From positions 10,127,501 to 10,191,500 of the forward strand of contig NC_071345.1 of assembly GCF_027744825.2 (NCBI RefSeq): 64,000 bases of DNA, given 5' to 3'. The DNA is from Synchiropus splendidus (Eukaryota > Chordata > Actinopteri > Syngnathiformes > Callionymidae). A model generated the notes under the pieces. The model worked only from the letters and a program-made list of their open reading frames with translations. It did no database searches and had not been told where the DNA came from. Shown in pieces: positions 35,319-58,900 of the stretch; position 1 is the first letter of the stretch, and every line of letters starts with the position of its first letter. A program made the translations under genes and the position numbers.

Positions 35319-37640
35319 TCAAGGTTCAAGGTTCAAGGTAACTTTATTGTCAAATATGCTACAGTACGAGACATATAGCATGGATGAAATATCTGTTCTC
35401 ACAGACCTGGACACGACATACAATCACAGACGAACATAAAGATCACAGACACCACATAAAGATCACAGACAGCAGGATACATGCAACAACAATCGTCACA
35501 TCGGTCCATCAACCACTGGGAGGAGCACCTAGCTCATGGCAGCATGGCAACATCCTCTGCCCCTGTGGATGGAGCCAAAAGTGCCTGGTGCAGACCCGGG
35601 GGCAGAGCAGGGAGGGAGTTCAGCATCATGACAGCCTGGTGGATGAAGCTGTCTCTCAGTCTGCTAGTTCGTGCGCGGTGACTCTGGAACCTTCGCCCTG
35701 ATGGTAGCAGCGTGAAGAGGCGGTGCGACGGGTGGGAGGGGTCTCCTGCGATCCTCAGGGCTCTCCGAGTGAGGCGAGTCTTGTAGATGTCCAGGAGGGA
35801 TGGAAGAGGGACCCCGATGATCTTCTCAGCAGTCTTCACCACGCGCTGCAGGGTCTTGCGGCAGGCGATGGTACAGGAGACGAACCACACTGTGATGCAG
35901 CTGGTCAGAACGCTTTCGATCGTGCCTCTGTAGAAGGTGCACATGATGGGGGACGGAACTCCGGCTCTCTTCAGCTTCCGCAGGAAGTACAGGCGCTGCT
36001 GGGCTTTCTTGGCCAGTGCCGTGGTGTTGGTGTTCCAGGTCAGGTCCTGGGAAATGTGAACACCCAGGAACTTGGTGCTGGTGACCTGCTCCACTGCGGC
36101 ACCAGCGATGAGCAGCGGGGGATGCAGGACAGGTCGTCTCCTGAAGTCCACCACCATCTCCTTGGTCTTCTCCACGTTCAGGCGAAGGTTGTTGTCATCG
36201 CACCACTGGACCAGGCGGCACACCTCGCTCCGGTAGTTGGACTCGTCGTCGTTCCTGATGAGGCCCACCACGGTTGTGTCATCTGCAAACTTAATGAAGA
36301 GGTTTGAGTCAGACACAGGTGCACAATCATGCGTTAGCAGAGTGAATAAGAGAGGACTCAGTACACATCCCTGAGGAGCTCCAGTGTTCATTGTGATGGA
36401 CCCGGAGGTATTCCTGCCAACTCGAACCACCTGTGGTCTGCCTGTGAGGAAGTCCAGTAGCCAGTTGCAGAGGGGGGGGGCAAGTCCCAACTGGACCAGC
36501 TTGAGGATGAGCTGCTGCGGGATGATGGTGTTGAATGCTGAGCTGAAGTCCAGGAACAGCATTCGGGCGCAAGAGTCTCTCGTCTCCAGGTGGGTGAGGA
36601 CGGAGTGGAGAGCAGTGGAGATGGCATCGTCAGTCGAGCGATTGGACCGGTATGCGAACTGGTATGGATCTAGAGCAGGAGGGAGAGAGGTCTTGATGTG
36701 ATGCATGACTAGACGCTCAAAGCACTTCATGATGATGGGAGTGAGTGCTACTGGGCGGTAGTCATTATGGCAGGTGGGAGACGTCTTCTTCGGGACTGGA
36801 ATGATGGATGCTGCTTTTAGGCATGTTGGAACAACAGCTTGGCTCAGCGAGGTGTTGAAGATGTCTGTGAGGACATCTGTAAGCTCCTCAGCGCAGTCTT
36901 TCAGGACCCTTCCCGGGATGTCGTCTGGACCCGAAGCTTTCCTCACGTCGATCCTTCTCAGCGATCTTCGCACCCTGTTCGGAGACAACGACAGTACCTG
37001 GTCTTCAGCGGTCAGAGGGATCTTCTGGGCTGGAGTCTTGTTGACTGCCTCGAAGCGAGCGAAGAAGTCATTCAGCTGGTCGAGCAGAAGAGGGGAGTCA
37101 TCACAGGTCTGCGGTGAGGGATTGTAATCTGTGATGGTCTGGATCCCCCTCCACAGGTTCCTGGTGTCTCTGCTGTCGCTGAACTGGTCTGCAATCTTCC
37201 TGGAATATTGCCGCTTCGCCTCTCGGATGCCACGTGCCAGGTTGGCCCTGGCTGCTCTCAGGCCCTCCTCATCTCCAGCTCTGAAGGCAGCGTTTCGAAT
37301 ACGCCACAACCTGTGAACCTCACCTGTCATCCATGGCTTCTGGTTAGCCCGGATGGAGATGGTTTTGGCGACTGTCACGTCATCAATACACTTCCGGATG
37401 TAGGCTGTGACGGTCTCTGTATACTCCTGGAGATCAACGGTGTTGTTGATAGTGGCTGCCTCTCTGAACATGTTCCAATCTGTGGTGGAGAAGCAGTCCT
37501 GGAGTGCTACAGATGATCCTTCGGGCCACACGCGGATCCTCTTCTTGGTGGGCTTTGTGACCTTCACCCGTGGCCTGTATGCTGGAATGAGCAAGACAGT
37601 GGTGTGGTCAGAGGCACCAAGCGGGGTGGACTCCGTTGGA
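35319..37640 (-). mobile_element. L2-clade non-LTR retrotransposon, 5'-truncated, reverse-transcriptase half
   Basis: An open frame running from about 37,630 down to 35,534 encodes more than 680 residues without a stop. It includes a [17 protein letters not shown] junction after the lost endonuclease, reverse-transcriptase blocks ([42 protein letters not shown]), the active-site FADD in [12 protein letters not shown], and the thumb [11 protein letters not shown]. The 3' end (35,319-35,340) is a run of 7-bp CAAGGTT units, typical of L2-type LINEs, preceded by about 200 bp of 3' UTR. The endonuclease and ORF1 are missing and an upstream stop lies at about 37,650, so the copy is dead on arrival but little decayed, suggesting a recent insertion. 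Clade assigned from motif style; Rex1 or CR1-like is possible. Confidence 0.85.
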
Positions 37641-37739
37641 TTAATTGCTGGTGTTTATACTCTGGGCTTTTTGGAAAACAAACTGCAGGGATGGGAAACC
37701 ATTGCTTTCTGCTGGAAGTAGGTTGCATACTCTTCTCAA

Positions 37740-37880
37740 GTACTGTATACTCTTAAATTCATTCATTCGTCATCTGCCACTCTGTGATGGGGCTGTGGCT
37801 GGAGCCTATCTAGCTACTTTGAGGAGAGGCAGGTGACACAGGTCGCCCATCACAGGGCACACAGACAAACAACACACACT
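37740..37880 (+). repeat. Dispersed repeat (GGCTGGAGCCTATC family)
   Basis: TCATCTGCCACTCTGTGATG, GGCTGGAGCCTATCTAGC and CAGGTCGCCCATCACAGGGC, then ACACAGACAAACAA, are the blocks of a very common fish repeat. It lies just outside the 5' break of the L2 LINE. Confidence 0.4.
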
Positions 37881-37889
37881 GAGGTTTGT

Positions 37890-38120
37890 AGCACTATCTT
37901 TGTGGGCTCCGTTCATTAACATAACCCTTTCCCCAGCCTCTCACCCTCAACTTACCCATCCAAAATATATGGCTAACCTTAACCAGGACTCTCAACCCAT
38001 TGATAATGACCTTGTTGTTTTGAAGTTTTTGAGGCTTGACCTTGTGAGGTCCAGCAAAAGGACCCCACAAGGAGGTGCTTTCCCCAAGAGCGGTCCTCAC
38101 TAGGATAGATAAGCTTAAGC
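37890..38120 (+). repeat. Dispersed (CA)n-associated repeat, copy 2
   Basis: It shares TTTGTGGGCTCC, CCTTTCCCCAGCCTCTCACC, CTAACCTTAACCAGGACTC and ACCCCACAAGGAGG with the 1.7 kb copy and runs into the CA microsatellite. Confidence 0.55.
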
Positions 38121-38124
38121 ACAG

Positions 38125-38166
<42 letters not shown>
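38121..38166 (+). repeat. (CA)n microsatellite
   Basis: About 21 uninterrupted AC units lie between two copies of the same dispersed repeat. Confidence 0.95.
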
Positions 38167-38167
<1 letters not shown>

Positions 38168-38169
38168 GT

Positions 38170-38300
38170 CATGTTTCACCATTTTTATGAGGACCTCTCA
38201 TTGACATAAAACTTTCCCGAGCCCCTTATACTAAACTTAACTTAATCCAAAACAAATGGCTAACCTTAACCAAGACAGTGAACCAAACTTATGCCCAATT
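38170..38300 (+). repeat. Dispersed (CA)n-associated repeat, copy 3
   Basis: It carries TATGAGGACCTCTCATTGAC, AACTTTCCCGAGCCCC and GGCTAACCTTAACCAAGAC. It directly follows the (CA)n tract, in tandem with copy 2. Confidence 0.5.
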
Positions 38301-38307
38301 ATATCAT

Positions 38308-38532
38308 GAAATCATCAGGTATCATGAAACAGTATTGCTGAGTTTATGACACATTGTCCTGATTTTCAGAGGCCACTAGATGGCGCCCTTGGTTTAGAAA
38401 TGATGAGCGGTTTGATTGCATTAATTATTGACGTCCAAACATTCTACCGCACCGATTGGTGGCCTCTGAAATCCAGGATGCATGAAACCCCATCTACCCT
38501 TCAGTACTGTGTCATGAAACTTCAGCAACCCT
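38308..38532 (-). mobile_element. CTCF-motif MITE family, copy 3 (reverse orientation)
   Basis: It contains TATCATGAAACAGTATTG, a perfect CCACTAGATGGCGC at 38373-38386 on the plus strand, and at its other end ACCCCATCTACCCTTCAGTA and TGTCATGAAAC. It is the same family as the 34.4 kb copy, inverted. Confidence 0.6.
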
Positions 38533-38584
38533 TCAGTAGTTTTAACCCTCAAAACCTTGAGAGGACAAGTTAGAGTACTCAAGC

Positions 38585-38695
38585 AACTTCTGGGTGTTTT
38601 TGGACTGTGGGAGGAAACCGGAGTAAACCACCACCATACATAGGTAGAACATGCAAACTCCAAGCTGGAGGCAAACCCACAACCTCCTTGCTCTT
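38585..38695 (-). repeat. Dispersed teleost repeat (CCTCACAGC family), copy 2, partial
   Basis: In reverse it reads GTTTGCATGTTCTACC, GGTTTCCTCCCACAGTCC, AAAAACACCC, matching the second half of the 35.0 kb copy. Confidence 0.45.
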
Positions 38696-38699
38696 AAAT

Positions 38700-41600
38700 C
38701 GAATTCAGAATCTTATTCAAAAGCCACCACTCTCCATTAAAACTGAGGGCCAACGATAATGATGTGGCAGGGTTTTTTTAAGACATGTCCTGAAGTCATT
38801 TCTTAAAGGAATGGATTGGAAATTAAATAAAGTATTTCCCATTGAAAAGAGAATTCCAAATGTAGAAGCCATTTGTGATTTCAGTGAAGAATGAGAATGA
38901 CAAGGGACTGTGATATATTTTGCGAACAAAACAACTTTCTTCTGAAACTGCAACTTAGGAAAATAAACTACAACGTCGCTGCACATTGATGATGACAACA
39001 TCGTGAAATGTGAAGTTAACTAAAATCTCACCTCCCAGACCCCAAATCTTGACTTTTCTTTCGATAAAGAAACACACTCACAGCCTAGGTTCTTGTTTGT
39101 CCTCAGTGGAAGATGGAGTCACACAGTGTGACGACTTAATTATAGATAAAGGACTTATAAAGATAAAGTTTGTGCCGACTTTAAGACACAAGTGAGAGTT
39201 TGACTCTGTCTAGAGGAGAACTTTTTTTCCCTGTGATAAGCTACAGGGCTGAACAACAAGCTAAATAATGCACCTGCCTACTCCCACACACCCGCTCAAA
39301 CAAATCCAACTCTGGAGCAAACAACTATATAAAACACTCCATTATTGATTTTCAGAGTTTTCAACCCATAACATTTGCACACACCGCCGTCGAAAACGTT
39401 TCCTGCTGCAGCTTAATATAGTAAATAGGCTTGTGTTATGATTAAAAGTGGCGCCAGCACTCCACGATCACTTCATGGTGTCGACCTCATGATTCCAGCC
39501 CTCAGCAGCTGAGCTATTTTTAGGAGCATTACTGTCTTATTATGCAGTTCTGCTCCGTCTGGACAGTGACAGGGTGTATCGGGCAGGTGCTGTGGACTGA
39601 GCTGGTTTTGCAGATGAGTGACAGGCATTCTGACATGACATAGACTTATTTTCATAATCTGAATCACCTTTTCCACCCAATTACATCTGAAGACACACAA
39701 CAACATAAGAAGCTCTGAGTATCCAAACAATAACCTCATAGCTATGAATGACATCTCAAAACACCTGTCGAGCAGAGTGCCATGGAGCCATATTATATAC
39801 TGCCACTGTTGTGAGGGGCCATCTACACAAAGGTTACCACTGAGAAGAGACAAAATCTACAATGAAAATGTAAATAATATTGCTAAAGGAAAATAAACAA
39901 GCTAGTTAAAGTGAGATGACATATCATAACACGGGTTATATGATAAAGTAATGTATTTGATATGAATTTCATTTCATGATTTTCAGTGTAAATTAATAAA
40001 TATGGGAAGATTTTGTTCTTAAGTAGTGAATATTAATTCAAAAGAGCTACATGGAATGTAGTTAAATCAATTAAAGCCATTAGAAAATAGTATAATGTAA
40101 CTTTGGTGAAATGTTAGAGGAACTACAGGAGGGAAAAGAGAAAGGAAATGATTGTCATAAACACTTCTAGACCAGTTTTGTTTCACTCCAACATCATGAG
40201 GGCAACATAAAAGTGATACACTGGTGACACAGGAATGTCACTACCTCTGGAAGCTCATCACAGCACCTGCACACCATCTTCCAGCCTGTACTGCAGATAA
40301 GTCGAAGTCAGGTCTGAGGATCGGTGGTGTCCCGCAGTCTGGTTCCATGTGGTCCACAGCCACTGTCATAAAATGGCATTTTTAGCTCATTGGTGGGAAC
40401 ATTGCCCAAGGATATGTGAATAATAACTTTAATCATAATGTTCATGACAGGTGCCCATCTTTTTTTGACATGAGAACCTGCCTCCAAAAATGCCCGAGTA
40501 CATTACTGCATTGAAACTAAAATATAGATAATAATACAACTATCCCTAATATCTGATGCCAGTCATTTAGTTCCATCACATGGCATCTTTTTAGAAACTG
40601 GATTTTGGAGCAGTTTTGGAATCCTGCTAATGAAGTGTCCACAACTGCACCACTGCATTCATTTATTCAGAGCTTTGACTACGTTGGTTGAATGGGCGCG
40701 TCGTGGCAGACGCCTTGACAGCCAAGATTCATGTCCATTTGGAAAAAAACAAGATCAGGATGGAAAGTGTCCTTCGCGCTTTCAATTCCGTGCCTCCAAA
40801 AGAATCTCGTCTGAAAGGTAGATTAATGTGTCTGGGGCCATGGCATTTAAGATTTTTTTCCCCCTTGAATTACCCTTAAATGTCAGTCGTGTCAGTCTCC
40901 AGGCAGTGTTCAATTACGGGAGGGGATTTTGGATTAGATTAGATTAGACTATCAAGGCTGAATGTGCATGGAAAAAAAAAAAAAAAAAAATTAAATAAAT
41001 AAATAAATAAATAAATATATATATATATAGTTTTAACGAAACAAGAAAACAACAAAACATAATTTAAATAAAAAAGATAAATAAAGACAACCAAATACAA
41101 ACGTCAAAAATATTTGGGAATTTCTTCACTCTCTTCTGGCACTTCAATATTTCATTAAAGGTAGAAATTTAACCCACGAATGATGGTCTGACTAATTGAC
41201 CAGTCATGTAAAATACTGCTTTGAGTCCTCATAATCGACCTTGAAATATGAGATGAAACAGTGGAATTTGGACAAACAAGAAGCAGGAAATAGTGTCGAT
41301 AGACTTTCTAATTCAGGGATGCTCAAGAAAATTGCGACTGACTGGATGACGTTGTGTAATAAAAAAGTTATTAGCTTGTACCACATGCTAATAGCTGTTA
41401 GCATGTGCTCATAAAAAACACCAGTAAAAACCGAAAGAAGAACACAACAACAATTTGTTTTAAATGTACAAAGTTGCACAGGTCTTTTTTATATCAGTAT
41501 TTGAAAATACTCAACAATGAAAATTAAATCAAACAGTAAGAATAAGTAATAACAATAATTCATATCAGCAAAAATTAGATTTAAATTGGATTTATGTATT

Positions 41601-42940
41601 TTTTATATATATTTTTTCCATTCAGTTTTTTTTTTTTTATCTTACTGAAACACCTGAGGGAAGCAACTGAAATCCATAAAAGAAAAAGTTAAGAAAAGTA
41701 CAACATAAAGTGAACGACAAGCTGATACCAGGGTGACTCGGTTCATCTGTATGTACAGCACATTCGCTCGACAAGTGTGCGGGACAGCAGCGATGAAAAG
41801 AGCAGTGATCGAACCGGAAACTTGTCTGAGGCTCTCAGGCTTCAACAACGGTATTGGCAGCTGTATGGATTCACAAGTAAAAGGCAGGTTGATCCAGAAA
41901 GAAAGACGGCATTTTGAAACATTTGTTCATTAGAATCAAAAGGCTGGAAGGACATGGGTCCTTGATAACAATGTATACAGTGGAAACAACCCTTAAAAAA
42001 TGGTCCCCTGGATGCATAAGACACTGCCACCTTTGACAACTTGACTCAAAAAAAGAGAACATTATTCAAGCTTGTTTCAGCGAGAAACATGACATCAACA
42101 TCAGTTTTGGAGGTGCATCATTTAAAGAAGGACATTTCATTTTTGTCTATACAATAATAAGTAATTAACTGTTTAGTCTGCATCATAAAATCCACTAGTT
42201 ACTGCCAAAAGAAACACGTTACTATTAAAGAAGGAGATAGAAATGCAAAGAAACCTTTGGTCAAAGAGAGAAGTCACAAAGGAAAAGACGAGGAAATCAT
42301 TCGCACGAGAGAGAAACGGAACAACAGAATCCAAGAGCAAAGTGGTTTTGGTCCATGTATAAGTCCTTCATTCAGTTACATTTAGAATTATTAGTTTGTT
42401 TTCAAAGTCATATTCACACCCTTATCTGACACTTTACAGAATTATGAATTATAATAGAATTATTATCGGACAATTTCAGTATGTTTTGTGTTCTTCGATT
42501 CAGGGCTTCGTTCCCCAACTAGTTTGACAATCCCCAAAAATGTAGTTGAAAACCGTCCAATTCTCCATTGTAACTTGAATGAAAGATGAATACATGAGCC
42601 AGGTTTTCTTACGGGTCAAACCTCCTCCCATACATTTGGGTCTGTAAGTTATAGATATGGTTTCCTCACAGAGGAAAGAAGGAAAGAAAAAAGGTGCTCT
42701 TTTCATGAAAGTCACGTTTGTCTTGATTGTCCACAAAGAATAAGCGCCGTCAGGCAGAAAAGATATACAATCACAGCGTAAAATCACAACCTCCTTTGCT
42801 GGAAAGGAACCGAGCGTCCGAACTCCTGAACAGAACCTGCATTGACACGAGTATTTGCAATATTAGGGCGACAGGGTTTGCACTCGGAGCGTGCCCATCT
42901 GTCGGTAATGGCCTCAGAGGTTGGGGTGTGGTGCTCAGTC
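38700..42940. other. Intergenic DNA and probable man1c1 3' UTR
   Basis: DNA immediately left of the man1c1 stop is likely its 3' UTR, ending at an undetermined point. Further left it is AT-rich with the composite simple repeat at 40.9-41.0 kb and no gene. Confidence 0.4.
40931..41029 (+). repeat. Composite simple repeat: (GATTA)n, poly-A, (AAAT)n, (AT)n
   Basis: GATTAGATTAGATTAGAC is followed after 30 bp by a 19-nt A run, about six AAAT units and an AT run. Possibly the tail of an old retroposon on the plus strand, but no body is recognisable. Confidence 0.75.
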
Positions 42941-42945
42941 CGGCC

Positions 42946-53828
<10,883 letters not shown>

Positions 53829-54240
53829 CTAGAGAGACGACAAAAGAACTTTTAGAAGTCACAAAACACACAACTGAAGGCTACACATGTACCGACGGGT
53901 ACGTGTGACAAATATCTGAAAGGTTGCTTCATGAGCGCCTTAGTGACTGTTCTGATGTGTGGTGTGATATGTTCCATATTAGGAATCATTATCTTTGATG
54001 GCTTTCGAGGAAAAAAAACCATTTAATCTGACAAGGATGTGGAAAAGAGCTCCAGCTTTATGACATGGTATGAACTCCTGGCCCTTTTTATTCAGTTTGT
54101 TCTCTCAATGTTTAAGCTGCTGTGGTAGGACTGAGCAGCCTGCGCAGTCTTCCCACTGACGCAGCACGGTTTCAAGCACAACTTTCATTAAACGTGCCCT
54201 GCTACGCTCTTATTTGTTTTTATAGTTATCTACAAGGGAA

Positions 54241-54468
54241 GGGTAGATGAGGTTTCATGACACAGTATTGAAGGGTTGATTCAGGAGGTTTCATTCAGCA
54301 GTGATTTTCAGAGGCCACCAGATGACACTGTCTGCTGTAAAATCTCTGGACTTGAAACTGATTCATTGAAACCTCATTTCAAAAACAAGAGCGCCATCTG
54401 GTGGCTTCTGAAAACTAGGACACTGTTTCGTCAACTGTGCAATACTGTTTCATGACACCTCATCTATC
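54241..54468 (+). mobile_element. CTCF-motif MITE family, copy 7 (full length)
   Basis: The left end GATGAGGTTTCATGACACAG and right end CTGTTTCATGACACCTCATC are inverted repeats. It carries CCACCAGATGACAC (54315-54328) and GCGCCATCTGGTGG (54391-54404), the latter a perfect match to the CTCF core in reverse. Confidence 0.62.
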
Positions 54469-55599
54469 AACATTTCAGACACTGTTAAGGAAGCGGAAAC
54501 GTCACCTATGAAAAAAGTGTTCATCCATTTCCAAGTAATTTTTTTAAAACAAACAAACAAACACAAAGGTCACTTGTTGCCCACAGACCTTATTGTGTCA
54601 TTGGTCTTTTCATCCTAAACCTCTGACTATAACAATGAGGACAAGTATTTCAACTGCAAATAGAAGAGGACATCTCAGCGTCTCCGTCAGGAGTTTATGA
54701 GGCATCACATAGTTTTGACAATACACGATATACGTGTGTGAGCTCTAAACGCTTCTGCGATTATTATATATGTTATATATAATATATTATTACACATCTG
54801 TTGAACCAGAATGGAGTTGAAAACCGCCCATTCTTTTGTAGCTCTTGTGAAATGTAACAGAATTTAAACTTTAACTTGAAATAACTTTTTTATTATTTTG
54901 ATGCCAAGCTACTCGACTACGACATGGATGTCATTTGAAGAAAAGGCACGAAGGTGCCCCTTAAAAGAAGGTGACAGCAACACTGTACACACACGTTTGT
55001 ATAGACAGTCAGGAAACAAACTCAGTTCTTCACCTAAAGCGATGTTTATTTTGCTGTCGGTGTACGTGACACATTAAAATTCAGTAGGTTTGGATTGTAA
55101 TGGGGAAAAAAAGTGTGGCCCTGGACCCACTTAATGAGGTCAGTGTGACCCAGACCCCGACCCCATAAGAAAGGTTCCATTGTTGTTTTTCTTTAGATCA
55201 GTCATATAAATAATTCTTTTGTTTGTTTGACACCGCCTCACAGTGGCTGCCTGAGTGTCTGCCCTCGGATGAACTCGGATGAAAATTCTGTAAAAAGGCG
55301 ATCACATGGAAATGATTTTTGGAGTCGGGAGTTGCACTTGAAATTCCAATTCTGACACAGAAAAAGACGTTCAAAGAGACAAGAAAGGTCATGACAGCAG
55401 AAGCCAGTCACGGGGGAAAATGAAGGATTCATAAGGAGAAGACAGAAAAGGCACTAGAGGAAAGAACAGAGTCACAGAGCTGAGATACAGCTGGAACATT
55501 GCATTCCAATGAACCAAAATTTGGAGTGAAATAAAGGCACTTTTGTTGACCCCGGCTTCAAACACTGACTCGCACAAAAGTGACTGACTCAGCTGACTT

Positions 55600-55990
55600 C
55601 ACAGGTCAGTAGCGTCCGTGTCCTCTCCCAACCTTTCCCGGAATTAAGGCATACATCGAGACTATTATGTCGCTGCACAAACACAATCGCGGGCTGCATG
55701 AATGAATTCATCAATGCTCGGATAAACACACAAATTGACTCTCAAATAGACTCTCTGTTTAATTGATTGCTCTAATTCGCAAATAGCAAAGGCCTGCTGT
55801 TTTTCATCGTCTCTGTGGGCTGTAATTCATGCAGGGATATTATTAAAGATGCTGTCAGAAATTGCTGCTCCGTGCAAAACGATAGGCATAAAATAAACGC
55901 GGCGCATTGGACACCATTCCTAATTTCATCTCCCATTAGACCACAGGGCTTTCAGGATAGTTAAGACATCAGAGGCTTAAACGGATTCCG
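55600..55990. promoter_or_regulatory. Candidate conserved non-coding element (man1c1 intron or 5' flank)
   Basis: A block of about 390 bp with balanced composition, no simple repeat, no long frame and many homeodomain-type cores (TTTAATTGATTG, CTAATTCGCAAATAG, GTAATTCATGCAGG, GAATGAATTCATC). This texture, unlike the surrounding DNA, is typical of vertebrate developmental enhancers. Conservation cannot be tested from one sequence. Confidence 0.3.
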
Positions 55991-55999
55991 TACTTGTGC

Positions 56000-58900
56000 T
56001 TAATCTTTGATATTCATATCCGTTCATATGTGAGTGGAATGTTTACTCAAGAAGCGCTAAGTTGATGTGAAATACTTTATTTATCATGAACCACTCAGTA
56101 TAGCAGGCCATCAAATATGCACCTGTTAAAATATAATAATAATACCAAAGATTTGACAACAACATGAAAGTAAACACCACCCTCCCCTTGAAAACTTGCA
56201 TTACTTGTTGTGTTTTCATTGAAGTACAAATAAATCATGAAACTCTAGTCCAACCACTGCTTACATCTCTGAACCTACTGGGTTACACACGCAGTACAAG
56301 CTGCTCCTTCATGATTTAAGAGACGCAGTGGGTTTTGCTGGAGTCGTTTAATATTGTTTACTTAGTTCTGAATCACTTGAGCAAAACCCTGCCTTCGTCA
56401 GCTTGTGATTTATTGTTGGAATCAAATGAAGGGGTCGCGCTCATAAATCTGTCTATATTGACAAAATGGAACGAAGCTTAAAGCGCCATCTTGCACTGAG
56501 CTTCATTACTTAAGTGTAATTACATTGCGTGTTTGCGCCGCGCACGCACATTCAATAAAACATCCCCAGAGATCCACAGTACTTTTATTTTCTACAATAA
56601 ACAGGAACTGGAAAGGCACGCTGATCAGAAGTGATGACGGATTTCACTCTATTTAGTTGGAAACTAAAAGAATTGGATAAATTCAGACCCTAAGAGCAGT
56701 GAAACATTTTGAAATGCCACAACCATTTTGACTCATACTTGCATGAGAGTGAGGGAAAACCCATATCCCAATCCTGGGCTTCCTGAAATATGACAGTCAA
56801 TACCTCTGCACTTTTCTCCTGAACTGTTGTGTGTGTGTGCTGAGAACCCGAGGCGGTAGCAGACTTTTCAGATGGCTGATCGACACTATCCTTCGGTTAC
56901 GTTGTGTGGGTGTGTAATAGAGCTGACTGTGGGATGGAAAGAGGCCAGCTTTCGACCTGGGCATTGTGCAACCCTGTTTCCACTTGTAACCCAACACATT
57001 CTCACTCCTGAGGCGGAACATATCGACGACCGTCAAGTGGACTTTTGCAACCCAGGGTGATGATGGATGCCAGACTTTAGCATTGCATGCGACATATTAG
57101 GCCGTTTCTCCTCCTGTGACATTTGCGGATGCCACAGGCAGCGCTTCACTAGACTGTGCAACACGTTGACATGGTGGCGCTTCTCATGCATCCGCTGCTG
57201 GGGTAGAGTTTCTCCTGTCTGTGTCCGCTACGTCATGTGCCTACTTTTTGGCATCACGTGCGATACTTTTGGCTGCAAAAACGTACTATATATGCCAGCT
57301 AATATCATAAACAAGGCAACAGTGAGAGCTTGTCTTTACACTTGTTTAGGCTGAAGAGTCCTCTACGCAATCATGCGTTGATTTTAATTCTGTTTTTATG
57401 TCAGGACCTTTTCACACTGTGGATTCTGTCTTGGGAGGCCTGATTTCGATTCGACCCTCTGTGCAAAATAGCTGGTTTGTGACCCACAACGAAGCACGTC
57501 TCAAGGAACTTCACCCCATGCGGATTGCTTCCCAAGACAAGGAGCAGGACCTCAGGCGGGATCAAGTCCGCGGCCAAAACTCGCTTTTGTTCACAAGTCG
57601 GACTTTTGAGCTGAACGCACACTGTTTTGAGTCCTCAGTGTGAAAATCCCCTAAAGCACCTTGTGAACTATGGTGCCTGAAACGTGCTATATACACAAAA
57701 TAATTATTATTTATCATCCTCAGTCATCTACATAGGTCTGTCATGGTGAAGAAAGAGTTGAGCTAAAAGACAAGGAAATGAAAGTTCCTGCTGAGCCTTG
57801 GCTGCAGGCCACTGGCCACTACAGGTGATGTGGAGCCAAGTCCTCAGTAATACAGGAGGGAGTCAAAGTAATCACTGCTCCTTCTACATGATGAGAATAG
57901 TGGGGGTGACTCACACCTTCCTGGTGAGGAACTATAGTTGTTGGACTGGTCGGAGCAACTATGGCTCTCAGTTGTTTCCTCAGAAGAGCTAGACAAGGTT
58001 TCCAGGGAGAGAAAACTCTCTTAAGGACTAATAACTGAGTTTGCTTTTGTTCAGTACAGTTCACTTGCTATGATCACTAAGGCTGTTTTCTGTTCTCTTC
58101 CTCACTAATGGACAAGGTGCAGCCAGAACGTGTAATGTATCAACAGACAGACAGCAGAGCTGCCTGCTTGAGTTCTCAGGTACCGTCACATATAATGAGC
58201 TTTGTCACCTTCACAACCAAAAACAAAAACAAAAGGCGCTCGTATCACATCAACATTGTCCAACATGTTGGACAAACCAAACTGAAAACTCAACTGACAG
58301 ACTTTCACTGCCAATTTCTCCTGAGGTTTAGAGGTTTTGCTTGAATCTGTATTTGACTTTGAAAGCCAGAGCCGAAGCACAGTGCATGCATAATTTCGTC
58401 TTGAGACATGTCCACTTCTGACGGCTACTTTAAAGCAAGTCAGTGTATTTGATGTTATCCCAGGTTCTGCTGTTTTGACGTGAAGAGATAACTTTTAATC
58501 TCAGATCGTTCATCGACCGCCTGACTGAGAAAATGAGCCGCTGATGAAACACGGGTCCAAATAAAAACTGTTCATGTCACACGACTATCTTTGATTTGAA
58601 CATTATGAGCAGCAGTATCCGGGCTACTGTGTGAACATAAGTCAGAAAAAATGTTGTCTATATGAGTAATTTAGATTTGTGATTCTGTTTACTGTTTGGT
58701 CTCAACCTTGGTCTTGGGTTCGACTCTTGCACTCTGTATGCTCTGGTCTTGATCCCGACTCGGTCTCAGGGGTCGTGACTACACTAGAAACACAAGTACC
58801 CAGTCCATCTCATGAGCTCTCAGAAATATAAAAATGTATGCTGAAGCATTAAAAGTATTGTATGTTTCCATGTCTTTTAAAATACAAATCCTATTAGTCA

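Noticed and set aside
35723..36307. 194-codon plus-strand open frame
   Set aside because: Antisense shadow of the L2 reverse transcriptase.
58700..58780. tRNA-like B box (GGGTTCGACTCTTG)
   Set aside because: No A box at the right spacing and no cloverleaf pairing; the surrounding phrases look like an old dispersed repeat.
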